Notes: generated from the sequence alone by a model not told the origin. DNA of 64,000 nt from Flammeovirga sp. SJP92 (GCF_001583495.1 NZ_LQAQ01000018.1:1-64000), one strand, 5' to 3'; positions 33,081 to 43,228 are shown, numbered from the stretch's first letter. Translations and numbers: made by a program.

Positions 33081-34196
33081 TTGGAATATTGTTTTTTAGT
33101 ACTGGGTATTCTCTATTTTTTTTACTTATTAAGATTAATACACCTTTGGAACAGCTCTATTTCTATTCCAACTAACAAGGAGTTGACTACTGCTGTAACG
33201 GTTGTTGTTGCTTTGCGAAATGAGGAAAAGAATATCGAAACATTATTTCAATCATTAAAACAACAGTCTTATCAGCATTTCAATTGTTGCTTTATCAATG
33301 ATCATTCTGACGACAATACTGCATTGCTACTAGAAGAAAAAGTAAAGTCAGCCTCTGATCAGTTTAAAGTAATTTCTCTGAATAAAAATGAAGAAGGGAA
33401 AAAAATGGCTATAAGGAAAGGGGTAGAAAACGCACAGGGTGATCTCATCATTACAACAGATGCAGATTGCGTGCATGATCCTGATTGGATTAAGACGATT
33501 GTTGCATACTATCATCAATACAAAAAACCAAAACTACTATCAGGCCCTGTTCAATTTTCTCCTTCCAATACTTTTTTACAACAACTCATGACCATTGAGT
33601 TTGGAAGTCTGATACTCACTGGCGCCACTTCTATCATGAATAAACAGCCAAATATGTGCAATGCGGCAAACTTAGCATTTCAACGAGAGGCTTTTCTTCA
33701 TCAAAATAATTATGAAAAACACATTCATATCCCAACCGGTGATGATGAATTTCTGATGCATCAAATCGCCGCTGAAGATCCGTCTAAAATCAGGTTTATT
33801 AAAAACTCCAAAGCTATTGTGCAAACTCCTCCACCAGAGGGATTTAGTTCGTTTATACAACAAAGAATACGCTGGGCTAGTAAATGGAGGCATTATGATA
33901 ACAAATCACCCCAGCTGAGTGCTATTTTTATTTTCTTATTACATTTTAGTTTTATAGGTTCATTGGCCTCTGTTACTTTCTTTTCTGGAAATTGGTTAAT
34001 ATTGCTCTCAGGTTTGGCAGTAAGATTGTTGATAGAGTTGTACTTTAATAAGATTATGCTCAAATGGCAAGGTGATCACAGGCTTGTAAAATGGATTCCA
34101 CTTGTTTCCCTTCTCTATCCATTTTATGCATTTAGCATTGGTTTGCTCGCCACTTTTAGCAAGTATTCGTGGAAGAATAGAAAATATAATGTTTAG
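33081..34196 (+). CDS. membrane-bound glycosyltransferase family 2
   Basis: A 371-residue GT-A enzyme. An N-terminal membrane helix (CFLVLGILYFFYLLRLIHLW) precedes the catalytic domain. TVVVALRNEEKNIETLFQSL opens it, TTDADC is the nucleotide-sugar metal site, GDDEFLMHQ supplies the acceptor-side acid, and QQRIRWASKWR is the Q/RxxRW motif of processive enzymes. Two or three C-terminal membrane helices follow. It probably adds sugars to a lipid or polysaccharide at the cytoplasmic membrane; donor and acceptor are unknown. It stands alone with its own promoter. Confidence 0.9.
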   Translation: MEYCFLVLGILYFFYLLRLIHLWNSSISIPTNKELTTAVTVVVALRNEEKNIETLFQSLKQQSYQHFNCCFINDHSDDNTALLLEEKVKSASDQFKVISLNKNEEGKKMAIRKGVENAQGDLIITTDADCVHDPDWIKTIVAYYHQYKKPKLLSGPVQFSPSNTFLQQLMTIEFGSLILTGATSIMNKQPNMCNAANLAFQREAFLHQNNYEKHIHIPTGDDEFLMHQIAAEDPSKIRFIKNSKAIVQTPPPEGFSSFIQQRIRWASKWRHYDNKSPQLSAIFIFLLHFSFIGSLASVTFFSGNWLILLSGLAVRLLIELYFNKIMLKWQGDHRLVKWIPLVSLLYPFYAFSIGLLATFSKYSWKNRKYNV

Positions 34197-34264
34197 AACA
34201 GCTATGAAAGCTTCCTTTTCATGAAAAATATTTTCCAAACATGCTCTTAATCTTCCAAATTTAT

Positions 34265-34272
34265 TATTTTTG
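34265..34272 (+). promoter_or_regulatory. candidate -7 box for the gene at 34290
   Basis: TATTTTTG matches TAnnTTTG exactly, 18 bases before the ATG. There is no clear -33 TTTG at normal spacing. The predicted leader is very short. Confidence 0.45.
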
Positions 34273-34289
34273 AAATAAGATTTTTTTTT

Positions 34290-34544
34290 ATGACTGATAT
34301 TGAATACGACATTCTTGATGAACTCTATTTTGTTGTGAGTTTCAAAGATTTACTTTCTGAGGTTTCACTACAGGAAGAAACCTTAAAAACAACACTAAAG
34401 AGTTTAATAGAAAAAGGTTGGGTACGTTCTTTTTCTTCTCCATCGGAAGAAATTGAAATTGAACTTTCAGATTTTGAGAATTTATACTCATCATTGTATT
34501 ATCTTGCCTCGAAGAAAGGCTTGTTAGCTCATAATTCTCAATAA
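34290..34544 (+). CDS. small winged-helix-like hypothetical protein
   Basis: An 84-residue acidic protein, MTDIEYDILDELYFVVSFKD. The pattern of helix, turn (EVSLQEETLKTTLKSLIEKGWV), then two short strands (RSFSSPSEEIEIEL) resembles a winged helix-turn-helix domain such as MarR- or PadR-like modules. No family is firmly recognised. It precedes the permease gene by 33 bases on the same strand, and a promoter box lies just upstream. It could be a small regulator or an adaptor for that transporter. Confidence 0.55.
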   Translation: MTDIEYDILDELYFVVSFKDLLSEVSLQEETLKTTLKSLIEKGWVRSFSSPSEEIEIELSDFENLYSSLYYLASKKGLLAHNSQ

Positions 34545-34577
34545 AGACACTAACTCTTATTCTTTTACATAGCATAG

Positions 34578-35849
34578 ATGACAGCGTACGAAGTACATAA
34601 ACCACCATCACACTTTGTCAAAAAGAGACTAAAGCGGAACACTCCTGCCATGATCTCTATTGTCTATATTTTCATATTGGCATGTATGGCTATTGCCGGC
34701 TATTTGATCATGCCTGATGGTACCCACTTTGCCAATGATGGTCTTTTGGAAGCTTCTAAAAAACCTCCAATGTTTACTGTGGATGTACTGAAACAGAAAA
34801 AGGATATAGTGGTACACACTCCTTCTGTCATTGACATTTTATTGAATGGTGAAGAGAATAAGTTTTTTGAGATTCCAATTGTCGGGACTCCCAAAATTGT
34901 TGGAGATTCTGTCTTTTTTGTAGTCTATCCGGGCTTAGAAAAAAAATCACTTCATACTACCAAAAGGTTGGAAATGGGACTTCCCCTGGTCGAAGTGGTA
35001 AAATCAATTTACTCTTCCCCTTCCGAAATTCTTGGTAAGAATCTCCCTCACAACTACATCACAAGAGGCGACTCAACCATTTACTTGAACGAAAGACAAA
35101 ATGTTCAAAAGGCCTATAGAAATGACCTGATCAAGGAATTTGAAAGCAAGCACATAGAAAAGAAAACTTTTATACTCGGTACTGATAAAATAGGACGTGA
35201 TGTATTAAGCCGTCTGATATTTGGTACAAGAGTATCATTAACCATCGGATTTATTTCACTGATCATTTCATTAACCATCGGAATTTTAATTGGATCGATG
35301 AGTGGTTATTTTGGCGGTTACATTGACAAAATAGCATTATGGCTAATGACCATAACTTGGTCGATTCCTGCCATTATGTTGGTAGTAGCTGTTCGTCTGG
35401 CACTTCAAAGTGAAGGTGTATGGGTAACTTTTGTAGCTGTTGGTCTGACGATGTGGGTTGAAGTAGCTCGTGTGATCAGAGGACAGATTCTATCCATCAA
35501 ACAAAAGGATTATGTTGAAGCAGCAAGAGCTTTAGGATATTCTAATACAAGAATCATTTGGCATCACATACTACCTAATGTCTTGAGTCCTCTTGCTGTA
35601 ATTTGTGCTTCTAATTTTGCTTCGGCAATACTCATTGAAGCAGGTTTAAGTTTCCTAGGATTAGGTGGACCACCATCTATGCCATCATGGGGAACGATGA
35701 TTAAAGAAGGTTTAACAGAATTAACACCTAGTGGACATTGGCATCTAATCATTTTCCCTTGTCTTGCTATTAGCCTTACTGTTTTGGCCTTTAATTTAAT
35801 TGGGAACGGGCTTAGAGATGCCTTTGACCCACATTCTAATTCAAAATAA
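34578..35849 (+). CDS. OppC/DppC-type ABC transporter permease, orphan
   Basis: A 423-residue inner-membrane permease. A first helix (ISIVYIFILACMAIAGYLIM) is followed by a soluble periplasmic stretch of about 140 residues, longer than in E. coli OppC/DppC. Five more helices follow. GTDKIGRDVLSRLIFGTRVSLTIG is the conserved entry to the permease domain, and EAARALGYSNTRIIWHHILPN is the EAA coupling loop. These transport peptides, nickel or related solutes. No binding protein, partner permease or ATPase gene is adjacent, which is unusual. The SpoIIE-type phosphatase gene begins 22 bases downstream. Confidence 0.9.
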   Translation: MTAYEVHKPPSHFVKKRLKRNTPAMISIVYIFILACMAIAGYLIMPDGTHFANDGLLEASKKPPMFTVDVLKQKKDIVVHTPSVIDILLNGEENKFFEIPIVGTPKIVGDSVFFVVYPGLEKKSLHTTKRLEMGLPLVEVVKSIYSSPSEILGKNLPHNYITRGDSTIYLNERQNVQKAYRNDLIKEFESKHIEKKTFILGTDKIGRDVLSRLIFGTRVSLTIGFISLIISLTIGILIGSMSGYFGGYIDKIALWLMTITWSIPAIMLVVAVRLALQSEGVWVTFVAVGLTMWVEVARVIRGQILSIKQKDYVEAARALGYSNTRIIWHHILPNVLSPLAVICASNFASAILIEAGLSFLGLGGPPSMPSWGTMIKEGLTELTPSGHWHLIIFPCLAISLTVLAFNLIGNGLRDAFDPHSNSK

Positions 35850-35871
35850 AATATATTGTATTCATATACCT

Positions 35872-37101
35872 ATGGCGAATCCTATTGATAAACGATTAAT
35901 GCTGAAAGAAATGCAGTTAGAATCTCTTTTTGAGACGATAAGTGCTATCAACGCAAATAAATCGGAAGAAGATCTTTATACTATCTACAAACTAACGCTT
36001 TCATCAAACCCTAGTATTTCAAATCTTCTTCTATTTGTTTTTGATGAGGATTTGCAAGAACATGTTCGTTATGTTAATTATGGCAACCATGACCATGATC
36101 TAACAGAGCGTTTTCCAAAAGCCTTTGAAGATTATACAAAAACTTCTAAGCTAAATTCAAAACCTGAAGGATTTCAAAATTTTGATACGATCATTCCAAT
36201 CAAGCATAAAAATGATGTTTTAGCTTACGCATTGGTTGGAGTTGCATCAGAAAAACATATTGATTTTCATGACTCCGGCTTTACAGAGGCTTTGAGTAAT
36301 ATCATTTTGGTAGCTATTGAAAATAAAAAGCTAGCAAGAAAAGAAGAGAAACAGAAGGAAACGAAAAAGCAGTTGAAAATTGCCTCTCAGGTGCAGACAA
36401 TGCTTTTCCCTAGAAACTTGCCTTACGGCGATGATGTTCCTGTTTCGATTCATGCAAGCTACATGCCCCACCACTCGATCGGCGGTGATTATTATGACTT
36501 TATCCAAATGACGGATACAAAGTTCTTAATTTCTATTGCTGATGTATCCGGGAAAGGGGTTCCAGCGGCTATTTTAATGTCCAATTTCCAAGGAACAATT
36601 CGAGCTTTAGCAAGAAGAAATATGGATATTGAGAGTATTGTTCATGAAGCCAATACTCAAATTTTAGAAAGTGCTCAAGGTGAAAATTTCATCACTGCTT
36701 TCTTCATGGTGTTCGATACCGATACACAATGCATTCACTACATCAATGCAGGACACAACCCTCCATTCCTCTATAATGAAAATAAATTCTCTCGTTTAGA
36801 AGAAGGTACAACAATTTTGGGGTCTTTTACAAAATTACCTTTCATTGAAGTTGGAGAAATTAATAACTTGCGAAAGTTCTTCATTTTTGGATTCACAGAT
36901 GGATTCACAGAAACCTATAATGACGAAGATGAAGAGCTAGGAGATGACAAGTTATTAGAGTTCTTGGATGCAAATATTCAATACGACCAGAAAAAAATGC
37001 ATAAGAATCTTATTGCACTCCTTAATACTTTCAAGGGACATCAAGCCTATGCCGATGACATCACATTACTGTCGTGCAAGGTGGACCTTGACAAGCAATA
37101 A
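35872..37101 (+). CDS. GAF-like plus PP2C/SpoIIE-type serine phosphatase
   Basis: The frame opens at 35800, inside the permease gene, but the ATG at 35872 lies after its stop and begins a normal N-terminus (409 residues). An N-terminal GAF-like sensor (about 20-165) and a short coiled coil (KEEKQKETKKQLKIA) lead to a SpoIIE/RsbU phosphatase. Its motifs are ASQVQTMLFP, GGDYYDF, SIADVSGKGVPAAILMS, NAGHNPPFLYN and TDGFTETYN. The metal-binding Asp residues are present. Such enzymes dephosphorylate anti-sigma antagonists or related STAS proteins. No STAS or HATPase anti-sigma gene is adjacent, so the target lies elsewhere. Confidence 0.9.
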   Translation: MANPIDKRLMLKEMQLESLFETISAINANKSEEDLYTIYKLTLSSNPSISNLLLFVFDEDLQEHVRYVNYGNHDHDLTERFPKAFEDYTKTSKLNSKPEGFQNFDTIIPIKHKNDVLAYALVGVASEKHIDFHDSGFTEALSNIILVAIENKKLARKEEKQKETKKQLKIASQVQTMLFPRNLPYGDDVPVSIHASYMPHHSIGGDYYDFIQMTDTKFLISIADVSGKGVPAAILMSNFQGTIRALARRNMDIESIVHEANTQILESAQGENFITAFFMVFDTDTQCIHYINAGHNPPFLYNENKFSRLEEGTTILGSFTKLPFIEVGEINNLRKFFIFGFTDGFTETYNDEDEELGDDKLLEFLDANIQYDQKKMHKNLIALLNTFKGHQAYADDITLLSCKVDLDKQ

Positions 37102-37144
37102 ACACATATTTTATTACTTATATTAATTACTAACCTATATTTAA

Positions 37145-38488
37145 ATGCAAAAGCTCGAGTTAAATAGCTTCATGCAGGGTTTAATCAGAAGAAATCCTGG
37201 ACAACCAGAATTCCACCAAGCTGTGGAGGAAGTGGCAGAGAAATTAATTCCATTCATCAACGAAAACCCCAAATACTTAGACGCTTCAATTTTGGAGCGT
37301 ATGACAGAGCCTGATAGAGTAATCAGTTTCCGTGTAACATGGATGGACGACGAAGGCAACATTCGTGTAAATAGAGGTCACCGTGTACAATTCAACGGTG
37401 CTATTGGTCCTTATAAGGGTGGTCTTCGTTTCGATAAATCAGTATCATTAGGTACTTTAAAATTCTTAGGTTTTGAGCAAGTTTTAAAGAACTCTCTAAC
37501 TACATTACCGATGGGTGGTGCAAAAGGTGGTTCTGACTTCAACCCTAAAGGAAAATCAGAAGCAGAAATTATGAGATTCTGTCAAGCTTTTATGACAGAA
37601 CTTTACAGATATATTGGTAAGGATACGGACGTTCCTGCCGGCGATATTGGTGTTGGCGGTAGAGAAGTAAGTTATATGTTTGGTCAGTACCGTCGTATTG
37701 CCAACGAATATACAGGTGTTCTTACAGGTAAAAACTTAGCATTTGGTGGATCAAATGCTAGAACTGAAGCCACAGGTTATGGTTCAGTTTACTTCGCTAA
37801 AGAAATGCTTGCTGTTAGAAATGATGACTTCAACGGTAAAGTAGCTGTAGTATCAGGATCTGGCAACGTAGCACAATATACTGTTGAAAAATTAATTCAA
37901 TTAGGAGCAAAAGTAGTAACAGTATCAGACCGTGGTGGTTTCTTACATGATCCTGATGGAATCGATGCAGAAAAATTAGCTCATATTCAACAACTAAAAA
38001 ATGTTGATAGAGTCTCTTTAGAAGAATATACTAAAAAATACACTGGTGCAAAATACACTGAAGGTGCAAGACCTTGGGGTATTAAAGCTGATTTAGCATT
38101 CCCATCTGCAACTCAAAATGAGTTGGATGAAAAAGATGCTGAAACTCTTATCTCAAATGGATGTATTTTAGTTTGTGAAGGAGCAAACATGCCTTCAACA
38201 ATTGGTGCGATTAAAGTATTTGAGAAAAATAAAATCATGTACGGTCCTGGTAAAGCAGCCAACGCAGGTGGTGTAGCGATCTCAGGTCTTGAAATGACTC
38301 AAAACTCAATGCGTTTACAGTGGAGCTTTGAAGAAGTTGATGAAAAACTTCAAGGTATCATGAAGAAAATCCACGCTAAATGTGTGAAATATGGTCAAGA
38401 AGACGGATGGGTTGATTATGTGAAAGGAGCAAATATTGGTGGCTTCGTAAAAGTTGCTGATGCTTTATTAGCATACGGTGTAATCTAA
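37145..38488 (+). CDS. gdhA: NADP-type hexameric glutamate dehydrogenase
   Basis: A 447-residue glutamate dehydrogenase. RVTWMDDEGNIRVNRGHRVQ starts the substrate domain, GPYKGGLRF and LPMGGAKGGSDFNPKGKS carry the substrate-binding and catalytic Lys, and VPAGDIGVGGREVSYMFGQYR the catalytic Asp. GKVAVVSGSGNVAQY is the dinucleotide loop. The length of about 450 residues matches small hexameric enzymes that assimilate ammonium with NADPH. Cofactor choice is inferred from family resemblance. The gene is monocistronic with a strong terminator. Confidence 0.95.
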   Translation: MQKLELNSFMQGLIRRNPGQPEFHQAVEEVAEKLIPFINENPKYLDASILERMTEPDRVISFRVTWMDDEGNIRVNRGHRVQFNGAIGPYKGGLRFDKSVSLGTLKFLGFEQVLKNSLTTLPMGGAKGGSDFNPKGKSEAEIMRFCQAFMTELYRYIGKDTDVPAGDIGVGGREVSYMFGQYRRIANEYTGVLTGKNLAFGGSNARTEATGYGSVYFAKEMLAVRNDDFNGKVAVVSGSGNVAQYTVEKLIQLGAKVVTVSDRGGFLHDPDGIDAEKLAHIQQLKNVDRVSLEEYTKKYTGAKYTEGARPWGIKADLAFPSATQNELDEKDAETLISNGCILVCEGANMPSTIGAIKVFEKNKIMYGPGKAANAGGVAISGLEMTQNSMRLQWSFEEVDEKLQGIMKKIHAKCVKYGQEDGWVDYVKGANIGGFVKVADALLAYGVI

Positions 38489-38510
38489 TCCCGTCTCTTT
38501 TATAGATGAA

Positions 38511-38544
38511 ACAGGCTAAGTTGTTTGATAATGACTTAGCCTGT
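38511..38544 (+). terminator. terminator after gdhA
   Basis: ACAGGCTAAGT and ACTTAGCCTGT form a perfect 11-bp stem with a 12-base loop and seven or more T residues. The convergent susD gene ends 15 bases beyond. Confidence 0.93.
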
Positions 38545-38558
38545 TTTTTTATGTCCTA

Positions 38559-40199
38559 TTAGTGGTGATCTTTTGCCCACCATAAATCACTCATAAAATC
38601 ATTACTTCCATTTTCCAAGGCTTGAATTCCCGAATTATACCCTTTACTGTTGGCTCCTTGTTCACGGCTAGGATATAATACTCTTCCTGGAATTTTCCCA
38701 TTGGATCTATTATCTGGATGATTGATTTGTTTTTTGGTAACAATAGAAGGATAATGTGTACGTCTCCATTCTGCATAAGATTCATATCCATTGAGCAATA
38801 AAGAAACCCATTTTTGAGTATGAATTTCATCCAAAGCCCCCTCTAAACCCATTGCCGGATTACTCCCTAATGTAGGAATTGAAGCTAAATAATCATCTAC
38901 CTGATCAGACTTTAACGCCTGCTCAGCATTATACATTTCCATTAATTCCATTCCTGCTTTGATACCGCTTTTATATAAAGCATTAGCATCACCTGCTCCA
39001 TTTATCAATCCTTTTAATTGAGCTTCCGCTAATAAAAACTGAACTTCTGCGTAATGCAGGATAACTGTAGGCGCATTAAGGTGAACTAAATTTTGACGAT
39101 GTGGCTGAGCAAATCCATAAACACCAATCCCATTCTCAAATTGACTATCAAACTGATTCTCATTTGCAAGGTCTATCATTTCACTCACTTCTAAACCATT
39201 CGGTAACCCTTTATAATCTTCACTATTTGAAAAATACTTTTCATCTGAATTATAAACGCCTGCTAGAAAACCCAACCTGGGATCTACCTGATCAGAGTAG
39301 TTTCTCAACACATCAATAAAGGTATCTGAGTATCGGAATAGATGAGCTCCTACTCCGCCATAATTAAAAAATACTCTGGAAGTGGGATTCATATAACGGC
39401 TATTATCACTGAAATGATTTAAAAAAATATTATCAGCATTAGATTGTAAAACGCCATTATCATACGCTTTTTGAGCATATTTACGAGCAACCTCTGGCGC
39501 CTTGTCAGATACTCTTAATGCTAGCCTCAACATTAAAGAATTACAAAATAAATTCCACTTATCGATATCCCCACTAAAGAATAAATCACCATCAATAAAA
39601 GCCTCAGCTTGGGAAGGTGGATTACTTAAAACTTGCTGAACACCTTCCAATCGTTCTAATAATCCTTTTATATTTTTTGTCTCATTCCCTAAATAAATAT
39701 CTTTTTCATTATCGTACCTTGGTTCAAAAATCCCTTCCGTTGCTCCTTTTCCTGCTTCAGAATAAGGAATTGGTCCATAAAAATCTGATAAGCGGTGAAA
39801 ATTCCAAACCTGTAACACTTCAATCACAGCCAATTTCAATGCATTCTTCTCTTCATTCTCATTTTTTAATTCATAAGCTATCATCTCCAAATTATTAGTG
39901 CATTCTCTAAAAATTCTCTCCCAGAAAGCAGACATATACTCTTCATTATAAGTATAATAATTACCTGACCACGATTTTGAGGTCGCTGACAAATGCTGTA
40001 CAAATTCCTCTGCATAAATCAGGTTTCCTCTCCAAACATCATAATCATCTCCCACTCCATGCAAAATAGCATATGCTAAAATGTTATCATGTGTCATGTT
40101 CGTTGACTTATTTGGGTCAACGTTGATATCTGTGTTTACACATGCGGAAAATGAAAACCAAAGTGTGATAATTAAAGCTGTTTTATATATAATTTGCAT
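38559..40199 (-). CDS. SusD/RagB-like outer-membrane lipoprotein
   Basis: A 546-residue SusD-type protein, of the branch often called SusD-like 2. The signal ends FSFSAC, placing the lipobox Cys near residue 20. TDINVDPNKSTNMTHDNILAYA is the typical N-terminal segment. TPR-like helices follow, and NLVHLNAPTVILHYAEVQFLLAEAQLKG is the conserved late segment. The mature protein sits on the cell surface as a lid on SusC and binds the glycan or other ligand. susC ends 14 bases upstream of this start, so they form one transcript. No enzyme genes are attached, leaving the ligand unknown. Confidence 0.92.
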   Translation of the reverse strand: MQIIYKTALIITLWFSFSACVNTDINVDPNKSTNMTHDNILAYAILHGVGDDYDVWRGNLIYAEEFVQHLSATSKSWSGNYYTYNEEYMSAFWERIFRECTNNLEMIAYELKNENEEKNALKLAVIEVLQVWNFHRLSDFYGPIPYSEAGKGATEGIFEPRYDNEKDIYLGNETKNIKGLLERLEGVQQVLSNPPSQAEAFIDGDLFFSGDIDKWNLFCNSLMLRLALRVSDKAPEVARKYAQKAYDNGVLQSNADNIFLNHFSDNSRYMNPTSRVFFNYGGVGAHLFRYSDTFIDVLRNYSDQVDPRLGFLAGVYNSDEKYFSNSEDYKGLPNGLEVSEMIDLANENQFDSQFENGIGVYGFAQPHRQNLVHLNAPTVILHYAEVQFLLAEAQLKGLINGAGDANALYKSGIKAGMELMEMYNAEQALKSDQVDDYLASIPTLGSNPAMGLEGALDEIHTQKWVSLLLNGYESYAEWRRTHYPSIVTKKQINHPDNRSNGKIPGRVLYPSREQGANSKGYNSGIQALENGSNDFMSDLWWAKDHH

Positions 40200-40213
40200 G
40201 ATTGTTTTAGTAT

Positions 40214-43200
40214 TTAGAATGAGACATTTAGATTAAAACCGTAGCTTCTTACAGAGGGAAGAGCTATCATTTCAACAGCTCTACCTGTACTTGAAGCGTT
40301 TAGAATGGCTGTCGGATCTACATTTTCGGTTGCTTTCCAAATAAAAAATGGATTACTAAACACTGCCGATATTCTTGCAGAAGACAAGTGTATTTTTTCT
40401 AATAATGATTTAGAAAAACCATAACCTAAACTGATTTCTTTCACTCTGATGTAAGAAGCATCTCGGATAAACTCTGAATTGATTTCTGAAATTCTGTTGT
40501 AGTAGATTTCAGGATTTGGACCAATACCTTGAGTATAATAAAGATCTCTTCCTTCTAAAGTATTGATATGTGTTCCAGATTGATACATATCAGCATTTGT
40601 TCCAGAATAAAACTGTCCACCAATCTGCTGATCCAATACAACATTCAATGAAAATTTCTTATAATTGAAGCTTGATGTATAACCTAAAATTGCTGTGGGA
40701 TTCATACTTCCAATTGACACCAACTCTGATGTATAATTAGGAATTCCATTCTCATCGTATTCAATTTCACCATTCTCATTTCTTGAATAATCTCTACCCA
40801 TGATCACTCCATATTCTTCACCAACGATGGCATCTACTCTCACATCACCATAATCACTGATGGTAATTTTCTGCATATCACCAATCAAACTGTTCACTTT
40901 GTTTTTATTTTGAGTATAATGGATTCCAACATTCCAATGGAAATTTCTATTCACAACAGGCACAAGATTTAACGACACTTCATAACCAGTATTGCTCATA
41001 CTTCCGGCATTCACCATTCTGCTTGTAAAACCTGAAGCATCTGAAATATCCATATTGATAATCTGATCTTCTGTCACCTGATCATAGTAAGTGAAATTGA
41101 AATTGATTCTATCATGAAAGAAACCAAGGTCTGCTCCGAACTCTATAGAAGAAGTCATTTCTGGTAATAAATCTGCATTATTCATTGCTCCAGAATACCC
41201 TGCTGGCAAAATTCTATTTCCATTTTTATTGTTGAAACCATTGCCAGCTGTTCTGAAAGTCTGATACAATTTATAAGGATCAGTATCTGAACCTACTTGT
41301 GCCCATGATCCTCTAACCTTTGCCAATGTGAACCAAACTGGTAAGTTTATTTTTTCAGAGAATACAATACTTGAACTGAAAGAAGGATAGAAATACGAAT
41401 TATTTCCGGCAGGTAATGTTGAGGTCCAATCATTTCTTCCTGTCACAGTCAAATACAACCAGCTATCATAACCAAAATCCAAAGATCCGTAAATCGAATT
41501 CATTTCTTTTTCAGAATGATTTTGTGTTCCTGACACCAAACCTGCATTACTTACATGATACCAATCTGAATAAAATTGCGTCATCTCTATCCCAACATTA
41601 TTCTGAGAAAATCGCATCATATTAGCCCCCATAATTCCTGAGATATTAAACTTTCCGAAGTCTTTATTCAAACTTAAATACAAATCATGATTCATTTCAT
41701 AACGTTCTTTCATACTTTCTTTACTTTCTCCATTACTGATGTAAGGCGTACCCACAGGTGTAATACTCAAATCTCTCCCTGAAGTAAAGTCAAGGCCATT
41801 TCTATAATTAATTTTAACCCCTTTGAATAACTCAAAACCAACATTTGCTGATAATAGCACCTTATTTTCAATATCTGTAATGTTCAGATTGTCCATTACC
41901 CAATAAGGATTCAATGTATAAACGTCATTAATAAAGCTTGGCTGAGCTCGATTTCTTTTCAGGATTTCTGAAGATTGAGTAGCAGGCATTTTGTGATAAG
42001 CATTCGATGGATTAAAAGTCGACTCTCCACCTGAGGACCTGCTTGCATCTTGATGAATATAAGTCAGTTTTGTATCTATAAATAACCGTTTCGATTGATC
42101 TGTATTAACTCTTGCTGATATTGAATTTCTTTTAATTGTAGAATTAGGTTGTATGTCTTGGACCTGTTGGTTGGCATAAGAGACCCTTGTTTGTACAGCT
42201 TCATTTCCTGCCGAAACCGCAATACTATTATTAAAAACATGACCTGTACTGAATAATGACATTGGGTCCCATCGGTCACTATAACGATAAGTGTTACCAT
42301 CAAAACCCGTATAATCTTGATCGTTCATCTTAGCTCCCCAGCTTGACAGTCCTGTATCTCTAACTTCAGCTTCTGATGAAGGTATTCTCCCCTGCACACC
42401 TTGTCCATAAATATTTTGTCGGGAAGTCAACATATCATTGGGTACACTCCATATCATAGAAGAGTTAAAGTCTACCCCTATTCCATCTTTCTTTTTACCT
42501 GTTTTTGTCGTAATCAACAAAACTCCATTTGAAGCTCTAGATCCATACAATGCCGTTGCAGCCGCACCTTTCAATACACTTGTTGAAGCAATATCATCTG
42601 GATTAATCATAGATAGGGCATCTCCTTTGTCAGTACCACCCCATTTACCAACACCTCCTTTGGTTCCTCCATCCATCGGCACACCATCAATGACAATCAG
42701 CGGATAATTATTTCCCTTCAGGGATGCATTACCTCGAATTGAAATAGATGATGCCTGTCCAGGCCTGTTTCCTGAAATCTGAACTCCTGTCACTCTACCC
42801 CCCAAACTATTGGCTACAGAACCTGTATTGACTTGAGTTAAATCATCTCCTCCCACTTCAGAAACAGCATATCCCAAAGCCTGTTTTTCTTTAGAAATAC
42901 CGAGAGCCGTCACTACTACCTCTTTCAGTTCTTCTACTTCTTCCTCCAATACTACAGTAATATTTTCTAGGTTTACCACCTCTACTTCTTTTTGCTGATA
43001 TCCCACAAAAGTGAAAATCATTATCTGGCCTAACTCTACATCCAATGTAAACTTCCCATCCATATCTGTGATCACTCCATTTGAAGTACCTTGAATGGAA
43101 ATATTTACACCAGGGAGCGTGGCTTGGTCTTTTGCATCGAGCACTTGACCATTGATATTATTTTGAGCGTAAGAAGTCAGGTTCGTTATTATAAAAATGA

Positions 43201-43228
43201 CGAACGCAAACAGTTTTAGTTTATACAT
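40214..43228 (-). CDS. SusC/RagA-like TonB-dependent outer-membrane transporter
   Basis: A 1004-residue outer-membrane receptor. A signal peptide (1-21) and a carboxypeptidase-like regulatory domain (about 25-100, GQVLDAKDQATLPGVNISI) precede the plug, with EVVVTALGISKEKQALGYAVSEV and SISIRGNASLKGNNYPLIVIDGVP. A 22-stranded barrel follows and ends SYGFNLNVSF with a terminal Phe. It imports its ligand with TonB energy, together with the SusD-like lipoprotein downstream. There is no N-terminal STN domain, so ECF-sigma signalling through this protein is unlikely. Control probably comes from the divergent membrane regulator. Confidence 0.95.
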   Translation of the reverse strand: MYKLKLFAFVIFIITNLTSYAQNNINGQVLDAKDQATLPGVNISIQGTSNGVITDMDGKFTLDVELGQIMIFTFVGYQQKEVEVVNLENITVVLEEEVEELKEVVVTALGISKEKQALGYAVSEVGGDDLTQVNTGSVANSLGGRVTGVQISGNRPGQASSISIRGNASLKGNNYPLIVIDGVPMDGGTKGGVGKWGGTDKGDALSMINPDDIASTSVLKGAAATALYGSRASNGVLLITTKTGKKKDGIGVDFNSSMIWSVPNDMLTSRQNIYGQGVQGRIPSSEAEVRDTGLSSWGAKMNDQDYTGFDGNTYRYSDRWDPMSLFSTGHVFNNSIAVSAGNEAVQTRVSYANQQVQDIQPNSTIKRNSISARVNTDQSKRLFIDTKLTYIHQDASRSSGGESTFNPSNAYHKMPATQSSEILKRNRAQPSFINDVYTLNPYWVMDNLNITDIENKVLLSANVGFELFKGVKINYRNGLDFTSGRDLSITPVGTPYISNGESKESMKERYEMNHDLYLSLNKDFGKFNISGIMGANMMRFSQNNVGIEMTQFYSDWYHVSNAGLVSGTQNHSEKEMNSIYGSLDFGYDSWLYLTVTGRNDWTSTLPAGNNSYFYPSFSSSIVFSEKINLPVWFTLAKVRGSWAQVGSDTDPYKLYQTFRTAGNGFNNKNGNRILPAGYSGAMNNADLLPEMTSSIEFGADLGFFHDRINFNFTYYDQVTEDQIINMDISDASGFTSRMVNAGSMSNTGYEVSLNLVPVVNRNFHWNVGIHYTQNKNKVNSLIGDMQKITISDYGDVRVDAIVGEEYGVIMGRDYSRNENGEIEYDENGIPNYTSELVSIGSMNPTAILGYTSSFNYKKFSLNVVLDQQIGGQFYSGTNADMYQSGTHINTLEGRDLYYTQGIGPNPEIYYNRISEINSEFIRDASYIRVKEISLGYGFSKSLLEKIHLSSARISAVFSNPFFIWKATENVDPTAILNASSTGRAVEMIALPSVRSYGFNLNVSF

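Noticed and set aside
35800-35871. Upstream start of the SpoIIE-type phosphatase at 35800.
   Set aside because: It would overlap the permease gene by 50 bases and adds an unconserved hydrophobic stretch; the ATG at 35872 follows the permease stop and gives a normal N-terminus.
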